Shown: positions 1 to 9,086, numbered from the stretch's first letter. The stretch: DNA of 64,000 nt from Leptolyngbya sp. 'hensonii' (GCF_001939115.1 NZ_MQTZ01000044.1:62001-126000); one strand, 5' to 3'. Numbers and translations are program-made. Notes: a model not told the origin generated them from the sequence alone.

Positions 1-249
1 ACTGCCCGGCAGGAGGGTATAGTTTCCCAAACTTTGCAGGTATTGCCGCAGGTGCAGGCGAGGCCGTACCAGAGCGCACAGAAGGCGTTCATAGCGGCAG
101 AGGGGTGGGGTGGTGTACTCTACGTTGCGGCTATCGGGTTCCCGGACAAAACCTTCCAGGGCCGCCACAATTTTGTCAGACAACCCAACGATGTCCCCTT
201 CTGGGGTGCCAGTGTACATCTCAACTTCAAAGCCTTTGGTCAGGAGCAC
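1..249 (-). CDS. gshA: Glutamate-cysteine ligase, cyanobacterial type (5' end only)
   Basis: This is the first 83 codons of a gene that runs off the left edge. The translation keeps the N-terminal block I know from cyanobacterial gamma-glutamylcysteine synthetases: KGFEVEMYTGTPEG, then a stretch with REPDSRNVEYTT, then the RPRLHLRQYL region. The enzyme joins glutamate and cysteine, the first committed step of glutathione synthesis, in the cytosol. I chose a GTG start at 249 because AGGAGA lies eight bases upstream and the family begins with a LLTKGFEVEM-like sequence. The catalytic body lies outside the window. The family call rests on recognition of this N-terminal block only. Confidence 0.85.
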   Translation of the reverse strand, partial: MLLTKGFEVEMYTGTPEGDIVGLSDKIVAALEGFVREPDSRNVEYTTPPLCRYERLLCALVRPRLHLRQYLQSLGNYTLLPGS

Positions 250-424
250 GACAGGTTTTCTCCTATAACAGTTTGCCTTTCCCTGAAGTACAGTCTGCAC
301 TGCAAAGTGATGGCTTGGAATCCTGCAGCAGGCTGAATTGTTGAAGCTGCTGAGGCTGCTCTATTGTCCCATGTTGGCGTGGCAGTTGCCTGTTTGGGCG
401 ATTTCTCTAGATGGATTCAGGATT

Positions 425-919
425 TTAATCGCTGAGCGCCAGGATTTTTTCGGCTACAGATTCAGGAACTGGAAGGACAGATAGGCGATTGCCCTGGCGC
501 ACGACAACCAGTTCTTCAGCACTGAACTTTTGACGCAACTGTTCCAGAGGAATAATTTCTGGAAATACCTGGACAAATTCAACTTGAACGGTTTGCCAGC
601 GAGGCTGTTCGGGGGTTGATTTGGCGTCGTAATACTTACTTTGGGCATCAAATTGGGTTGGGTCCACCACATCTGGCGTGATCACTCGCATGAGTCCTGC
701 AATACCGGGAGGATTGGAATTGGAGTGGTAGAAAAAGACCAGATCCCCAGGTTGCATCTGCCGGAGGTAGTTTCGAGCTTGGTAGTTCCGGACTCCATCC
801 CAGAGGGTTGTGCCGTCTCTCTGGAGGTCCGTAATGCTATAAACGGCTGGCTCTGACTTCATGAGCCAGTAATTCGGTGTGCTTGTAGACTTTGACATAT
901 TCATACGGTTGTATTCCAT
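425..919 (-). CDS. EVE domain protein
   Basis: A 164-residue protein made almost entirely of one EVE domain, a PUA-like fold thought to bind modified nucleic-acid bases. Visible hallmarks are NYWLMKSEP near residue 16, the LWDGVRNYQARNYLR block and GDLVFFYHSN, all typical of the thymocyte nuclear protein 1 (THYN1) group. Length fits the family. The start is uncertain: ATGs at 919, 904 and 898 are in frame and none has a clear ribosome binding site. The gene stands alone between gshA and a Rieske oxygenase. Its physiological ligand is not known, so no pathway is assigned. Confidence 0.88.
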   Translation of the reverse strand: MEYNRMNMSKSTSTPNYWLMKSEPAVYSITDLQRDGTTLWDGVRNYQARNYLRQMQPGDLVFFYHSNSNPPGIAGLMRVITPDVVDPTQFDAQSKYYDAKSTPEQPRWQTVQVEFVQVFPEIIPLEQLRQKFSAEELVVVRQGNRLSVLPVPESVAEKILALSD

Positions 920-1006
920 ATATATAGATGATCAGGCGTTTCTGCTGGTTTAAATAGGAATAGTAAGCGTTACCTGCAACGCCCCTAATCGGATGTTTCC
1001 AAAAAT

Positions 1007-2050
1007 ATGACCATCTTTAACAATTGGGATGTGGTTGCTCAGGGCTGGTACATCGCCTGCGCCAGTCGATCGTTACCCCGTGAACAGGCCCGATCGGTAG
1101 AATTGTGCGGTCAACGGCTGGTGGTTTTCCGTGGGGTGGATGGGCGAGTTCGGGCGCTGGATGCCTATTGTCCTCATATGGGTACTGACCTGGGTATTGG
1201 TCGAGTGGAGGGAAACCAGATCCGATGTTTCTTTCACCACTGGGCCTTTGATGAGACGGGGCAATGTCAGAATATTCCCTGTGGAGAAGGAATTCCCCCC
1301 CAGGCCCAGGTGCGGGCCTACGCCGTGACCGAGCAGTATGGGTTTATCTGGGTGTATCCCGATCAGGTGGCCCCGGAAGGTCTGGCTGAGTTCGATGAGC
1401 TGCGCGGTCACCCGATCGTTTGCCAGGCTGATCGGGCTTTTGAGCGCAACTGTCACCACCATATCTGCATGATGAATGGCATTGATGCCCAGCATCTCCA
1501 GACGGTGCATCGCCTCCATGTACAGATGAATCTCTCCCTGCAGCAGAACCAGACTGGCACGATCGTGGACTTTACCCTGCACGGCCAGTTTCCAGCCACA
1601 ACCTGGCGAGAAAAAATGGGTCGTCAGGTTCTGGGGCCGACTTACACCTACGCTATGCGCTATGCCCATGGGTGTCTGGGACTGTTAACCGTCATGAAAA
1701 ATGTGCGCCTAGTGCCGCCTCTGCACATGATTTATGCCTATACGCCTGTGGCTCCTGGCAGAACCCGGATTCAACCCATTTATGTGACTCGACAGCGTCA
1801 GGGTCTGGGGGGATGGCTGGTCAGCCAGTTGCTCTTAGGACTGACCCGGCTGGCCTACTACCTGTTACGGGATGAAGATGGGCTGATTTACGACCATATC
1901 CAATTTTCTCCCCAAGCCCTGCTGCCCATCGATCGGCCGATCGTTGCCTATATGCAGTATGTGAATCGCCTGGAGCCTTCGATCTGGTCTAGAGTACCGC
2001 CCAGGTCTGCTGCAGATAGGACGCAGATACCGGTCAACGGTCAACCCTGA
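1007..2050 (+). CDS. Rieske non-haem iron oxygenase
   Basis: A 347-residue oxygenase subunit. The N-terminal Rieske domain binds a 2Fe-2S cluster through C55-P-H57 and C74-F-F-H77. The catalytic domain has the mononuclear iron site around residues 158-168 (NGIDAQHLQTVH; H163 and H168 are the likely ligands). Such enzymes hydroxylate aromatic rings or modify tetrapyrroles and carotenoids, using electrons from ferredoxin. Cyanobacteria have several, including relatives of chlorophyllide and pheophorbide oxygenases. The substrate cannot be read from the sequence. No reductase or beta-subunit gene is adjacent, which fits the single-subunit, ferredoxin-driven forms. Confidence 0.88.
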   Translation: MTIFNNWDVVAQGWYIACASRSLPREQARSVELCGQRLVVFRGVDGRVRALDAYCPHMGTDLGIGRVEGNQIRCFFHHWAFDETGQCQNIPCGEGIPPQAQVRAYAVTEQYGFIWVYPDQVAPEGLAEFDELRGHPIVCQADRAFERNCHHHICMMNGIDAQHLQTVHRLHVQMNLSLQQNQTGTIVDFTLHGQFPATTWREKMGRQVLGPTYTYAMRYAHGCLGLLTVMKNVRLVPPLHMIYAYTPVAPGRTRIQPIYVTRQRQGLGGWLVSQLLLGLTRLAYYLLRDEDGLIYDHIQFSPQALLPIDRPIVAYMQYVNRLEPSIWSRVPPRSAADRTQIPVNGQP

Positions 2051-2074
2051 CAGGCGCTGCCGTGGCTGTCCTGC

Positions 2075-2707
2075 TCAGGGTGACCCGATCGCTCGGGTCA
2101 GCAGAGATTTGCGTTCCGTTTCAGTCAGATCCCGCCACTCTCCTGGGGCCAGCCCCTGTAGGGTCAGGTGGGCGATCGCCACCCGGACCAGTCGCAGGGT
2201 GGGGAAGCCGACCGCAGCCGTCATACGGCGCACCTGGCGGTTGAGCCCTTCAGTTAAGACGATTTCTAACCAGGCTGTCGGGATACTTTTACGAGAGCGG
2301 ATCGGCGGATCTCGAGGGGGTAGATCGGGGTCTTCTGGGAGGAGCTGGATCTGGGCCGATCGGGTCTGGCGTTGTTGTTTCACCCCTGCCCGCCGGGTCT
2401 GGTGGGAGAGGTTAATCCCCTGCCGAAGTTTTTCCAGGGCGGTTTCGTCAGGAATGTGCTCTACCTGGACCCAATAGGTGCGGGGATGCTGATATCGGGG
2501 ATCGGTCAGCCAATGCTGTAGGGCCCCGTGATCGGTCAACAGAAGCAATCCTTCGCTATCTGCATCCAGGCGTCCGACGGGGTAGACCTTGGGAACCGGA
2601 ATAAAGTCCTTCAGGGTTGGGCGAGACCCTGGATCCCTGCGATCGGTAAATTGGGTCAGAACCCCATACGGTTTGTAAAAAAGGATATAGCGATTAGATC
2701 TCGGCAT
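2075..2707 (-). CDS. 23S/16S rRNA pseudouridine synthase, RsuA/RluE family
   Basis: A 210-residue enzyme that isomerises a specific uridine of ribosomal RNA to pseudouridine. The catalytic motif [14 protein letters not shown] starts at residue 45 with D48 as the nucleophile. The KPYGVLTQF motif near the N-terminus and NRQVRRM near residue 176 are also typical. There is no N-terminal S4 domain, which matches the short RluE type rather than RsuA or RluB. It overlaps the end of the upstream diguanylate cyclase gene by 14 bases, so the two are probably translated together, although no functional link is obvious. Confidence 0.9.
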   Translation of the reverse strand: MPRSNRYILFYKPYGVLTQFTDRRDPGSRPTLKDFIPVPKVYPVGRLDADSEGLLLLTDHGALQHWLTDPRYQHPRTYWVQVEHIPDETALEKLRQGINLSHQTRRAGVKQQRQTRSAQIQLLPEDPDLPPRDPPIRSRKSIPTAWLEIVLTEGLNRQVRRMTAAVGFPTLRLVRVAIAHLTLQGLAPGEWRDLTETERKSLLTRAIGSP

Positions 2708-4169
2708 GGGCTTGCAAGACGACCCGATCTCGCCCTTCCAACTTAGCCCGGTACAGGGCCTGGTCGGCGGCAGTAATTAAGGTGACAGGGGACGTGTCAT
2801 GGTGGGGAACGATACCGGCAACCCCCAGACTCAGGGTAATCGATCGGTCTACCGAAGAGGTGTCATGCTGAATGCCCAGGGCTTTGACCTTAATGCGAAT
2901 TTCTTCAGCCACATACAGGGCTCCCTCCACGGAGGTATTGGGCAGAATGACGGCGAACTCTTCACCCCCATAGCGGGCTACCAGATCAGCCGGACGCCGG
3001 GTGGCCTGACTGATGGCAAGCGCAACCTGCTTCAAGCACTCATCCCCAGCCTGGTGACCGTAACTGTCGTTATACCCCTTAAAAAAATCAATGTCGCACA
3101 AAATCAGGCTCAGATGGGTTTGCTCTCGGGCTCCCCGTCTCCATTCCTGTTGCAAGTATTCATTGAAGCGGCGACGGTTGGCCAACTGGGTCAGACCGTC
3201 TAATGTTGCCAGGAGATGTAATCTCTGGGTGAGCTTATGTAAGTTTTCATAGAGAATCGTATGCCGGATCGTGAGGGCGACCTGTCCAGCCAATTGCTCC
3301 AGGGCATCAATTTCAAACGGGAACCACTGCCGGGGCTGGGTACATTGATGTGCAACCAGCAACCCCCAGAGCGAATCTTCCAGCAAAATTGGAACTTCCA
3401 GGGCTGCTTGTACCTGGGCCTGCTGGAGAAACTTGATCATGGAGAGGGGGAGGTCAGCCTGATTGAGGTCAGGTGTACTGACAACGTGGCCCCGATTATA
3501 AAGTTCTCGCTTCTCAGCGAACCAGTTAGCATAGGCGATCGTTTGCTGCAGCGACGGAAGCATCGGCTGCACAGCTTCTGAAACCACGACCGCATCCTTG
3601 CTATAGCTAAATTTGTAGATCACGACCCGATCGGCCTCTAAAAAATGCCGAACCTCTGACACAGTTGTATTCAGGACCTCGTCCAGACTGGGCGACTCGC
3701 GCATTTGTCGGAGCAGTAGCGTCCGCAGCAATTGCTCCCGCTCCGTCTGACGACGTAACTCGTCAACCACCTTACCGGTTTTCAGCAAGCGCCTTACTCG
3801 GTGTCGGAGGACAGCAATTTGAATGGGCTTGGTAATAAAGTCACTGGCACCCGCCTGAAAGGCTTGGTCTACGGAAGCCCGATCTTCCAGGCTGGTCACA
3901 ATTAAAATGGGGGTCCGATCGCCCCCAGGTAAGGATTGTAATTGCAGGCAGCAGGAGAAGCCGTCGATACCTGGCATGCGGGCGTCGAGCAAAATAATGT
4001 TGGGCTGCAACCGGGCAAAGCTTTCCAGGCAGGTTGTCCCGTCCGATGCTTCTGCCACCCGATAGCCTTCCTGCTCCATGACCCGACGGAGGAGAACCCG
4101 GATCGTTTCATCGTCATCTGCAATCAGAATTAACGGCGTCTCTTCAATGTGATTAAGATTGCCCATCAT
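2694..4169 (-). CDS. Diguanylate cyclase: REC-GAF-GGDEF response regulator
   Basis: A 491-residue protein predicted to make cyclic di-GMP under two-component control. The receiver domain (residues 13-130) has phospho-acceptor D62 and K114. A GAF domain follows (about 155-305), and the GGDEF domain (about 320-485) carries GGEEF at 401-405. The inhibitory site RPAD (392-395) sits five residues before it, so product feedback should be possible. The GAF domain looks like the phytochrome/cyanobacteriochrome group ([10 protein letters not shown], residues 273-282), but the position where the bilin-binding Cys is expected reads Ser-Met (243-244). It probably binds no chromophore. No cognate kinase is adjacent. 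The stop overlaps the start of the pseudouridine synthase. Confidence 0.93.
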   Translation of the reverse strand: MMGNLNHIEETPLILIADDDETIRVLLRRVMEQEGYRVAEASDGTTCLESFARLQPNIILLDARMPGIDGFSCCLQLQSLPGGDRTPILIVTSLEDRASVDQAFQAGASDFITKPIQIAVLRHRVRRLLKTGKVVDELRRQTEREQLLRTLLLRQMRESPSLDEVLNTTVSEVRHFLEADRVVIYKFSYSKDAVVVSEAVQPMLPSLQQTIAYANWFAEKRELYNRGHVVSTPDLNQADLPLSMIKFLQQAQVQAALEVPILLEDSLWGLLVAHQCTQPRQWFPFEIDALEQLAGQVALTIRHTILYENLHKLTQRLHLLATLDGLTQLANRRRFNEYLQQEWRRGAREQTHLSLILCDIDFFKGYNDSYGHQAGDECLKQVALAISQATRRPADLVARYGGEEFAVILPNTSVEGALYVAEEIRIKVKALGIQHDTSSVDRSITLSLGVAGIVPHHDTSPVTLITAADQALYRAKLEGRDRVVLQAHAEI

Positions 4170-4499
4170 GCCTGAGTTCTTGGAGGGGAAAGTGTATTTT
4201 GCTGCTGAATAGGGTGGCCTTCAGAAGTATTCTCCGATGATACGACTGTTAGGGAAGGTGTGGGTGCTAGTCATTAATGTAACCTATTGCCATCAGGCCG
4301 ATCTCGGATTAGCGGCTGCCCCCAATCCGGTAGGTCTGGATTCGGACTCAGCCTGTTGGGTCAGAATCCTATCACCCAGGCAAGGGAATTTTGGCCTGTG
4401 CTTTCTGACACAGGGGTTGCAGGCAACATTCGTCTTAAGGTTAAGGGTGCTCGTTTTCCTTGCCATTGATCAGCCTATTTTCCACGGTAGGAAACCTCA
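4170..4499. other. Intergenic region, nothing recognised
   Basis: About 330 bases between the diguanylate cyclase start and the STAS/SEC14-like relic. Short open frames exist on both strands, but none resembles a protein or has a good ribosome binding site. It probably holds the promoter of the diguanylate cyclase on the minus strand, although I cannot point to clear hexamers. Confidence 0.5.
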
Positions 4500-4712
4500 A
4501 TGCCCTGGCTCTCCCATCTCTCCGACCTGAATGTGATTGAAACGGTTTATAGCGGCTGGCTGACTCCAGTGGAATTGCAGAAGTGCAGAAGGCTTCCCTG
4601 GAGACGATCGCCCTGGTTAAAACCTTTGGCAGTATCCGTTTTCTCTGGGACTGCCGGATGCTAGAGGGTGGCCATTCGATTGCAATCAATGGCCTGAAGG
4701 CTGGCACCCAGC
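4500..4712 (+). pseudogene. Frameshifted relic of a STAS/SEC14-like protein
   Basis: From the ATG at 4500 the frame reads MPWLSHLSDLNVIETVYSGW and LTPVELQ, then loses sense near 4581. The coding sense continues in the next frame from about 4583 as QKASLETIALVKTFGSIRF, then LWDCRMLEGGHS. Together these resemble the small cyanobacterial STAS/SpoIIAA-like proteins (about 140 residues), which have a LxDCxxLxGGHS stretch in the middle. The C-terminal half is missing, and the reading runs into the 3' end of era. A frameshift plus a truncation indicates a dead gene. The family assignment is from memory of similar proteins and is moderate. Confidence 0.5.
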
Positions 4713-5681
4713 CTATTCTTCTTCGACCCGATAGCCCAACTCAGCTAATCGACTGCGGGATTGCCGCCATTTAGGTTGAACTTTAACGAAGAGTTCCAGA
4801 TAAACTTTACCGGCGATCAGTTTTTGCATCTGTTCCCGTGCTGCGCTCCCGATCGTCTTCAGCATGCTGCCTCCTTTGCCAATCAGAATTCCCTTTTGGG
4901 AATCCCGCTCGACGCAGATGGTGGCCAGAATTCTGGTAATCTCCGGTTCTTCTTCGACCCGATCGATGACAACGGCGACAGAATGGGGGACTTCTTCCCG
5001 CGTCAGGAGTAGAATCTGCTCCCGAATCAGTTCGCCCATGATGAACCGCTCTGGCTGATCCGTCACCAGATCGGGGGGATAGTAGTAGGGACCAGGGTCC
5101 AAACGATCGCTCAGAATCTGTTGTAATTCCTCCAACCCTAAGCCGGTCAAGGCTGAAAACTTGACGAGAGGCCAACTATAAGGTTCTACCAGGGTTGCAT
5201 AGGTCTGATCCAGGTCATGGCCTGCTGACCCTGCCATCTCAGGGTTGGCCCTGTCCTGGATCTGCTGATCGGCCTTATTCAGCCCCAAAACGATCGGAGT
5301 TTCCGTCCCTTGCAGCAATTCGACAATGTAGCGATCTCCCCCACCGGCAGCTACGGAACAATCCACGACAAATAAAAGAAGATCCACAGCTTGAATGGCG
5401 ATGCGAGCATTTTGAACCAGAACTCGTCCTAGTTGGTGATGGGGTTTGTGGATTCCGGGGGTGTCCACAAAAATCATCTGGGTCGTCGGCGTGGTTAGAA
5501 TCCCCCGGAGACGGTTGCGGGTGGTCTGGGCTACCGGCGATGTGATGGCAATCTTCTGCCCCACCAAATGATTCATCAACGTGGATTTACCGACATTGGG
5601 CCGACCGATGATGCCAATGAAGCCCGATCGGAAACCCTCTGGAGCGGTAGGAATGAGCGGTGTTAGTTCCATATCGACCAT
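4713..5681 (-). CDS. era: GTPase Era
   Basis: A 322-residue ribosome-assembly GTPase that binds the 3' end of 16S rRNA. The G1 loop is GRPNVGKS (26-33), followed by the switch region with TTRNR, G3 DTPG, G4 NKAD and a G5-like SAL. The C-terminal KH domain has the GKGGSMLKTIG RNA-binding loop. A second in-frame ATG three codons in (MELTP) is an equally possible start; neither has a visible Shine-Dalgarno sequence. A strong hairpin separates it from psbO upstream and ends only a few bases before its ATG. Confidence 0.97.
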   Translation of the reverse strand: MVDMELTPLIPTAPEGFRSGFIGIIGRPNVGKSTLMNHLVGQKIAITSPVAQTTRNRLRGILTTPTTQMIFVDTPGIHKPHHQLGRVLVQNARIAIQAVDLLLFVVDCSVAAGGGDRYIVELLQGTETPIVLGLNKADQQIQDRANPEMAGSAGHDLDQTYATLVEPYSWPLVKFSALTGLGLEELQQILSDRLDPGPYYYPPDLVTDQPERFIMGELIREQILLLTREEVPHSVAVVIDRVEEEPEITRILATICVERDSQKGILIGKGGSMLKTIGSAAREQMQKLIAGKVYLELFVKVQPKWRQSRSRLAELGYRVEEE

Positions 5682-5686
5682 GTAAA

Positions 5687-5712
5687 GGGGGGTACGGAAT
5701 TCCGCACCCCCC
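5687..5712 (-). terminator. GC-rich hairpin between psbO and era
   Basis: An almost perfect inverted repeat: six G's, T, A, CGGAATTCCG, C, A, six C's. Only the A/C pair inside the stem is mismatched. On the minus strand it follows psbO and is followed by TTTAC and then the era ATG. It probably terminates or attenuates psbO transcripts so that the abundant psbO message does not flood era. The T-run is short, so attenuation or 3'-end protection is as likely as full termination. Confidence 0.6.
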
Positions 5713-5749
5713 CAATATCAGGCATGAGCCAAAATTTGAAGTTTGGTGA

Positions 5750-6583
5750 TCAAGCTTGAGCGGGCTCAATGCGACCGTAGAACAGACCTCGAATCTTAAC
5801 TTCGCTGGGTTCGCGAGAGCCCATATCAGTTTCTGAAGGCTGAATACTTTCGAAGGAACCAGCTAGTTCACCAGTGGCTCCGTCTACTTTATTCACCTGG
5901 AGGAAAATCTTGCCTGTACCGACATCAAAGCGTTTGATATTTTCTTTCTGAAGGTCTTCGGCATCTGCAACGGCAGGCAGGGCAACCGCGTTGTCATAGC
6001 CAGCCGTCAGACCCCGTCCCTTAGGATCCAGGAAGTTAGAAGTCCGGTATGAGGGAACCCGAAACTCACCTTCAAAGTCAACAGAGGCGTTAACACTGGT
6101 TACACCAGGCTGGCTTTGGGCCACCAGACCTTTAATCGAGAACAGGAAAGGAACTCGCTCCCCACCAGGCAGTTGCACCGTGATGGCCTGGAAGTCAAAA
6201 CCGTCTTGCTCAGTGAATTTCAGAACACCACCAGAAGCAATTTCCAGATTACCCGAGACCTGATCGATCGTGGAGGTCTTCCGGGTCATCAGCTTGGCTG
6301 GAACGAATTCTGCCTTTGCCCGCTTGCTTGCTCCTTCCTCCTTCACATAGAACTCAGTGGGTTGCAGGCACAGGTTGGTCAGAACGTAGGATTTACCAGA
6401 GTCAAGTGGAATCGAACCCCGAGTAATATCACTGAGTTGGGGGCAGTTGTTTGCCAAACCGGTTCCTACAATCTGATCATATGTTAGTGATTCTCTCCCA
6501 ACAGCTTGCGAGCCTCCGCTGCAGGCAGTTAGAAATCCCAGGCACAAAGCCAGGAATGCAACGATAAGAGCGCGATACCTCAT
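5750..6583 (-). CDS. psbO: Photosystem II manganese-stabilising protein PsbO
   Basis: The 277-residue extrinsic 33-kDa subunit of photosystem II. It caps the Mn4CaO5 cluster on the thylakoid lumen side and supports oxygen evolution. The N-terminus is a signal peptide (about residues 1-25) with LTAC-SGG at 18-24. The mature part shows the family's LTYDQIVGTGLANNCPQL, the conserved Cys pair (C47 and C72), the GGERVPFLFSIKGL block and the GKIFLQVNKVD segment. A good ribosome binding site (GAGGT) lies five bases before the ATG. It is followed by a hairpin and then era. Upstream lie about 1 kb of non-coding DNA and a pair of direct repeats. Confidence 0.98.
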   Translation of the reverse strand: MRYRALIVAFLALCLGFLTACSGGSQAVGRESLTYDQIVGTGLANNCPQLSDITRGSIPLDSGKSYVLTNLCLQPTEFYVKEEGASKRAKAEFVPAKLMTRKTSTIDQVSGNLEIASGGVLKFTEQDGFDFQAITVQLPGGERVPFLFSIKGLVAQSQPGVTSVNASVDFEGEFRVPSYRTSNFLDPKGRGLTAGYDNAVALPAVADAEDLQKENIKRFDVGTGKIFLQVNKVDGATGELAGSFESIQPSETDMGSREPSEVKIRGLFYGRIEPAQA

Positions 6584-6606
6584 AGTTACCTCAATACCAG
6601 TGTTAT

Positions 6607-6727
6607 GAATCCCTTCAAATCACAATCTTAAAATAGAATGCTTGACCAAGGCTTCTTAGAGCATTTTACATGGCTTTGTGACGCCTGATATGTAGTCCTA
6701 CCGATTCTCTGAATCCCCTCAAATCAC
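6607..6727. repeat. Pair of 17-base direct repeats upstream of psbO
   Basis: GAATCCCTTCAAATCAC (6607-6623) and GAATCCCCTCAAATCAC (6711-6727) differ at one base and are 104 bases apart. Both lie within 150 bases of the psbO start codon. They could be regulator binding sites or remnants of a local duplication; the sequence alone does not decide. Confidence 0.45.
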
Positions 6728-6875
6728 GAGCAAGAAGCTAATCGGGTAGGTTTTTTTGTGAGTAGGGTTCAATCTGACTGGTTGACAAAACTCTGGTCAA
6801 TAGAGTCAGGACTGGCCTTCGGGTTTGGCTGGTGCAACGTTGCACATAATGACTCCCTGCCCTATATCCATAAAT

Positions 6876-6900
6876 CCCCTCTTGGGAGGGGGAGGGGTGG
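6876..6900. repeat. Copy of a dispersed CCCCTCTTGGGAGGGG repeat
   Basis: The segment AATCCCCTCTTGGGAGGGGG forms a short stem and is followed by AGGGGTGGGTT. It belongs to the type of dispersed repeat often seen between cyanobacterial genes; a related pair occurs near 45738-45801. No coding content. Confidence 0.45.
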
Positions 6901-7652
6901 GTTCAACGCTCCTGCTCCCCTTTCTAGGCCTTGCCTTGGCCCTGCGGGCTATCCCTACCGACAGGGTATTTCACGCGAGCCTGCTGACTGGGGCCAAACT
7001 TTTCAGAGATTCTGTATATACGATAATCCAGGGTGGGAGAGGGGGCGCTACAAAAGTGAGATGCGTTAGGGACTCAAGCTCCTTGTCTGCTGCTCAGACA
7101 TGCGAATAGGGTCTCTATTGGCACCGAAGCCTATTACTAGTCCGTTCAAGGAACTTTGCTGAAGTATTAGTTTCAGCAAAATTACTGTTGTGCTGTTCAG
7201 GAGAAATAGCGGAGTGCTTGTTGAACGGTTTTAATGGTTTTCTAATAGGAAACTCATTCATAGATCCGACCTTTAGATCAAGCATCTTTGGGATGAGCTT
7301 CGCTTTGCTGTAATGGGTCTTAAAAGAGGCTGATGAAAAGTGAAGAAGAGAATAATTCTGGATAAAAAAATGAAACTTATATGTGTTTTTCTCGAACAAA
7401 AAGATATTTTACGTCCTGATTTTAGATCGATTTACTGATTAATTAATAGGGATAAAACTTTTTCTGGATATGGCTTTTTGACCTCAAAGACTTTAATTTT
7501 GGTGTCCAGATAAAACTCTTCAATTGTGCAGAAGTTTAATGAGTGGTTAAGTGGAGATTATGATTTTTTGGCTGCAATTCTAATAGTGAACAGGCAAAAT
7601 ACATTTTATGAGGGTGCCCTGTGCTCATACCCCAAGCAAGCAGGTTTTAGCG

Positions 7653-9086
7653 ATGTCTTTACAGATTAAACCTTCCCCTAAGTCCGATCGTGAGCCAGTG
7701 CCTGTGACTGCCCTCTCTCAGGCCGTTGGGTTCTCAGAAAACAGCCTGCAACCAGGGTCTCTCTCAACAGATACGGCCAAAAACCTGGCTTTGGATTCCA
7801 CCCTGCAAGAACTTACCCTTTGTCGATTCCAGATTGAGACCGATCAAGTCTGCCGAGAAATTGCCCAGGTTTTTGATCAGGATCCCCTGATGCCCGGTGT
7901 GATCGTACTGGAGTCAGGGAATTTCTTTGGGATGATTTCCCGGCGGCGCTTTCTGAAGCACATGAGCCATCCCTTTGGTCCGGATCTGTTTTTGAGAAGA
8001 CCGGTGCGCCTACTCCATGAGTTTATCAGTGACACTGTATTAGTTCTGACCGGCGAGGAGTCTATTATAAAGGCGGCTGAGCAGGCTTTAGAACGCCCAT
8101 CAAAATTGCTCTACGAGCCGATCGTGGTCAATCTGGGATCTGCCGGGTATGGTCTTCTGGACATGCATCAGCTTTTGGTAGCCCAATCCCAGATCCATCA
8201 GTTAACCGTTCAGTTACTGCATGAGAAAACCCAGGCCCAGTTGATTCAGACTGAGAAGATGGCTAGTTTGGGGCAGATGGTTGCCGGGGTGGCCCATGAA
8301 ATCTTAAATCCGATTAACTTTATCTGGGGCAATATTGGGTACCTCTCAAACTACAGCCAGGATTTGATTGAACTTCTCTCGGCTTATGAAGAAGAACAGC
8401 CGACCCCCTCTGCCAGGGTAGAGGAGATCAAGGAGGCCATTGAATTGGATTTCCTGCTGAAAGATTTGCCTCAGGTGATTGATAGCGTCAGATTGGGCTC
8501 TGAGCGGTTGCGGAAGATTGTCATCGGTCTGAAGACGTTTTCCCATATGGACGAAGTCAATCGGCGAGTTGCTGACCTGCACGAGTGCATTGATAATACA
8601 CTTCTGATTCTGAACAACCGGCTCAAAACTGGAATTGAGGTTGTGAAGCATTATGGTAACCTGCCCCCAGTAAGCTGCTATTCCGGGCAACTCAGTCAGG
8701 TTTTCATGAACCTGCTCAGCAATGCGATCGATGCTTTGTTGGAGGAATGGACAGCCAGAAAAGAGGAACAGCATGATTTTCCTTCCGAGATCGACTGGCA
8801 GCCTCAGATTGTCATCCGCACCACCGTTCTACCAGCAGCCTCCGATCCCTCCCCTGAGCCTAAAGGCTGGGTTGTGATTCATATTGCGGATAATGGGCCA
8901 GGCATTCCGCTAGAAATTCAGAGCCGGATCTTTGAAACCTTCTTTACCACCAAACCTGTGGGTAAAGGAACTGGGCTGGGCTTGGCTATCAGCTATCAGA
9001 TTGTGGTAGAGAAACATCAGGGGAAACTCAATTTCCAATCACAACCGGGTTCAGGCACTGAGTTTTCGATTCATTTGCCGCTTTAG
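7653..9086 (+). CDS. Soluble histidine kinase with N-terminal CBS-like module
   Basis: A 477-residue cytosolic sensor kinase. The input region (about 45-185) is a tandem CBS-like module with MPGVIVLESG, GMISRRRFL and YEPIVV; the same module occurs in the next gene and at 60756. The DHp helix has H-box GVAHEILNP with H215. The catalytic domain has N-box N357, G1 DNGPG (413-417) and G2 GTGLGL (438-443), all intact, so autophosphorylation is expected. There is no membrane segment. I prefer the ATG at 7653, preceded by AGGT, over the in-frame ATG at 7608. The partner response regulator is not adjacent; a close homologue with a broken ATP site lies 120 bases downstream. Confidence 0.9.
   Translation: MSLQIKPSPKSDREPVPVTALSQAVGFSENSLQPGSLSTDTAKNLALDSTLQELTLCRFQIETDQVCREIAQVFDQDPLMPGVIVLESGNFFGMISRRRFLKHMSHPFGPDLFLRRPVRLLHEFISDTVLVLTGEESIIKAAEQALERPSKLLYEPIVVNLGSAGYGLLDMHQLLVAQSQIHQLTVQLLHEKTQAQLIQTEKMASLGQMVAGVAHEILNPINFIWGNIGYLSNYSQDLIELLSAYEEEQPTPSARVEEIKEAIELDFLLKDLPQVIDSVRLGSERLRKIVIGLKTFSHMDEVNRRVADLHECIDNTLLILNNRLKTGIEVVKHYGNLPPVSCYSGQLSQVFMNLLSNAIDALLEEWTARKEEQHDFPSEIDWQPQIVIRTTVLPAASDPSPEPKGWVVIHIADNGPGIPLEIQSRIFETFFTTKPVGKGTGLGLAISYQIVVEKHQGKLNFQSQPGSGTEFSIHLPL

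Larger units (their letters stand above)
6584..7652. other. Long AT-rich intergenic region upstream of psbO and the kinase pair
   Basis: About 1.07 kb with no convincing gene. The left part contains the psbO leader with a near-identical 17-base direct repeat (6607-6623 and 6711-6727). Around 6876-6900 is a copy of the common cyanobacterial filler repeat with a CCCCTC/GGAGGGG core. From about 7120 to 7600 the base composition turns markedly AT-rich. A 94-codon minus-strand frame at 7115-7399 has no recognisable protein character or ribosome binding site. The divergent arrangement means that promoters for both psbO and the first kinase should lie here. Confidence 0.5.

Noticed and set aside
4441-4707. 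88-codon minus-strand frame
   Set aside because: It overlaps the STAS/SEC14-like relic on the other strand, and its translation has no protein-like pattern or ribosome binding site.
7115-7399. 94-codon minus-strand frame in the AT-rich gap
   Set aside because: Low-complexity Lys/Phe/Ser composition, no ribosome binding site and no recognisable family; probably chance in AT-rich DNA.
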